Of a stretch of DNA of 64,000 bases, positions 63,634-64,000 are shown in pieces; positions within the stretch are counted from its first letter, which is position 1, and every line of letters starts with the position of its first letter. The position numbers and the translations under genes were made by a program. This DNA is from Semisulcospira habei (taxonomy: Eukaryota > Mollusca > Gastropoda > Semisulcospiridae): contig BTPG01000003.1 of the NCBI GenBank assembly GCA_036245525.1, positions 143,157,359-143,221,358 of the forward strand, given 5' to 3'. The notes below the pieces were generated by a model. That model searched no databases and had not been told where the DNA came from. It saw only the letters and a list, made by a program, of their open reading frames with translations.

Positions 63634-63949
63634 TTGGTTGGTTAGTTCGGGTTTAACGTCCACAGCACCGAGGTGATCATGGACGGCCCTGACGGGCGGG
63701 TTATGGGGGACTGGGAAATCTATTGCCTATGGAATACGACCTGAACACTGATCAACTCAGGCGCACTCCAACTGTGCCACTTTGATTTACCAGGACCTTT
63801 CAACGGACATGCTATTGAACAAATCCGTTTTTTTTCCCCTGGATTGTGAGTCCAGCTACCGGGGCCGGGACGGGATTCGAACCCACGACCCGGCGATTCC
63901 CTTCGCTCTCCTGCTCCGACGTTTAACCGCCTGAGCTATTTCGGACTCT
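63634..63949 (-). mobile_element. tRNA-derived SINE, copy 3
   Basis: Target duplication TAATCAGTTCG (63623-63633 and 63950-63960). Same head and tail as copy 2; high identity between them suggests recent activity. Confidence 0.93.
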
Positions 63950-64000
63950 TAATCAGTTCGTTCTACACTGAGATGACATTATGTACCCTATGACGCATGA

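Overview
This is eukaryotic, animal-type DNA: split genes with GT-AG introns, tRNA-derived SINEs, LINEs, a Tc1/mariner element, DIRS-type retrotransposons and very many short palindromic foldback elements. The mix, above all DIRS elements plus dense foldback MITEs and tRNA-SINEs, fits a marine mollusc (gastropod-like) or another lophotrochozoan. That placement is inference; no marker gene fixes it.

Left block (1-13.6 kb): two GC-rich DIRS1-like tyrosine-recombinase retrotransposons, one nested in the other. The outer copy (about 60-13582) carries gag, RT/RNase H and tyrosine recombinase (YR) at 0.8-6.2 kb and is split at its internal complementary region (ICR) by the inner copy (about 6372-13298). 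The inner copy has open RT/RNase H and YR frames and near-identical inverted terminal repeats (ITRs), so it is young; its gag frame has one in-frame stop. Neither insertion shows a target-site duplication. The outer copy itself landed inside a copy of the commonest foldback MITE, and the nest lies about 160 bp before a 3' splice site of a plus-strand gene whose last coding exon is 13741-14124.

Middle block (16.3-32 kb): a minus-strand gene of three coding exons (31842-31515, 20232-20081, 19215-18904; 263 aa predicted) with matching splice phases and an 11.3-kb first intron. That intron holds an RTE-like LINE endonuclease fragment broken by a decayed Tc1/mariner copy (24107-25687), a 477-codon proline-rich ORF, an L2/CR1-like LINE tail, a long-TIR MITE and several foldbacks. 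I do not recognise the protein.

Right block (32-64 kb): almost wholly repeats. It holds three same-strand copies of a 0.4-kb retroposon with (AATC)n tails and target-site duplications, several SINEs, low-complexity tracts, and a nearly complete RTE-like LINE (55.7-59 kb) with one stop and one homopolymer frameshift, flanked by inverted arms of a TIR element.

The overriding pattern is about 26 copies of one palindromic core (arms about 40-45 bp, GGCGCC at the apex) in the 50 kb outside the DIRS nest. Many are bounded by TTAA and CCC...GGG termini as expected for piggyBac-type MITEs. At least seven unrelated hairpin families share the same territory.
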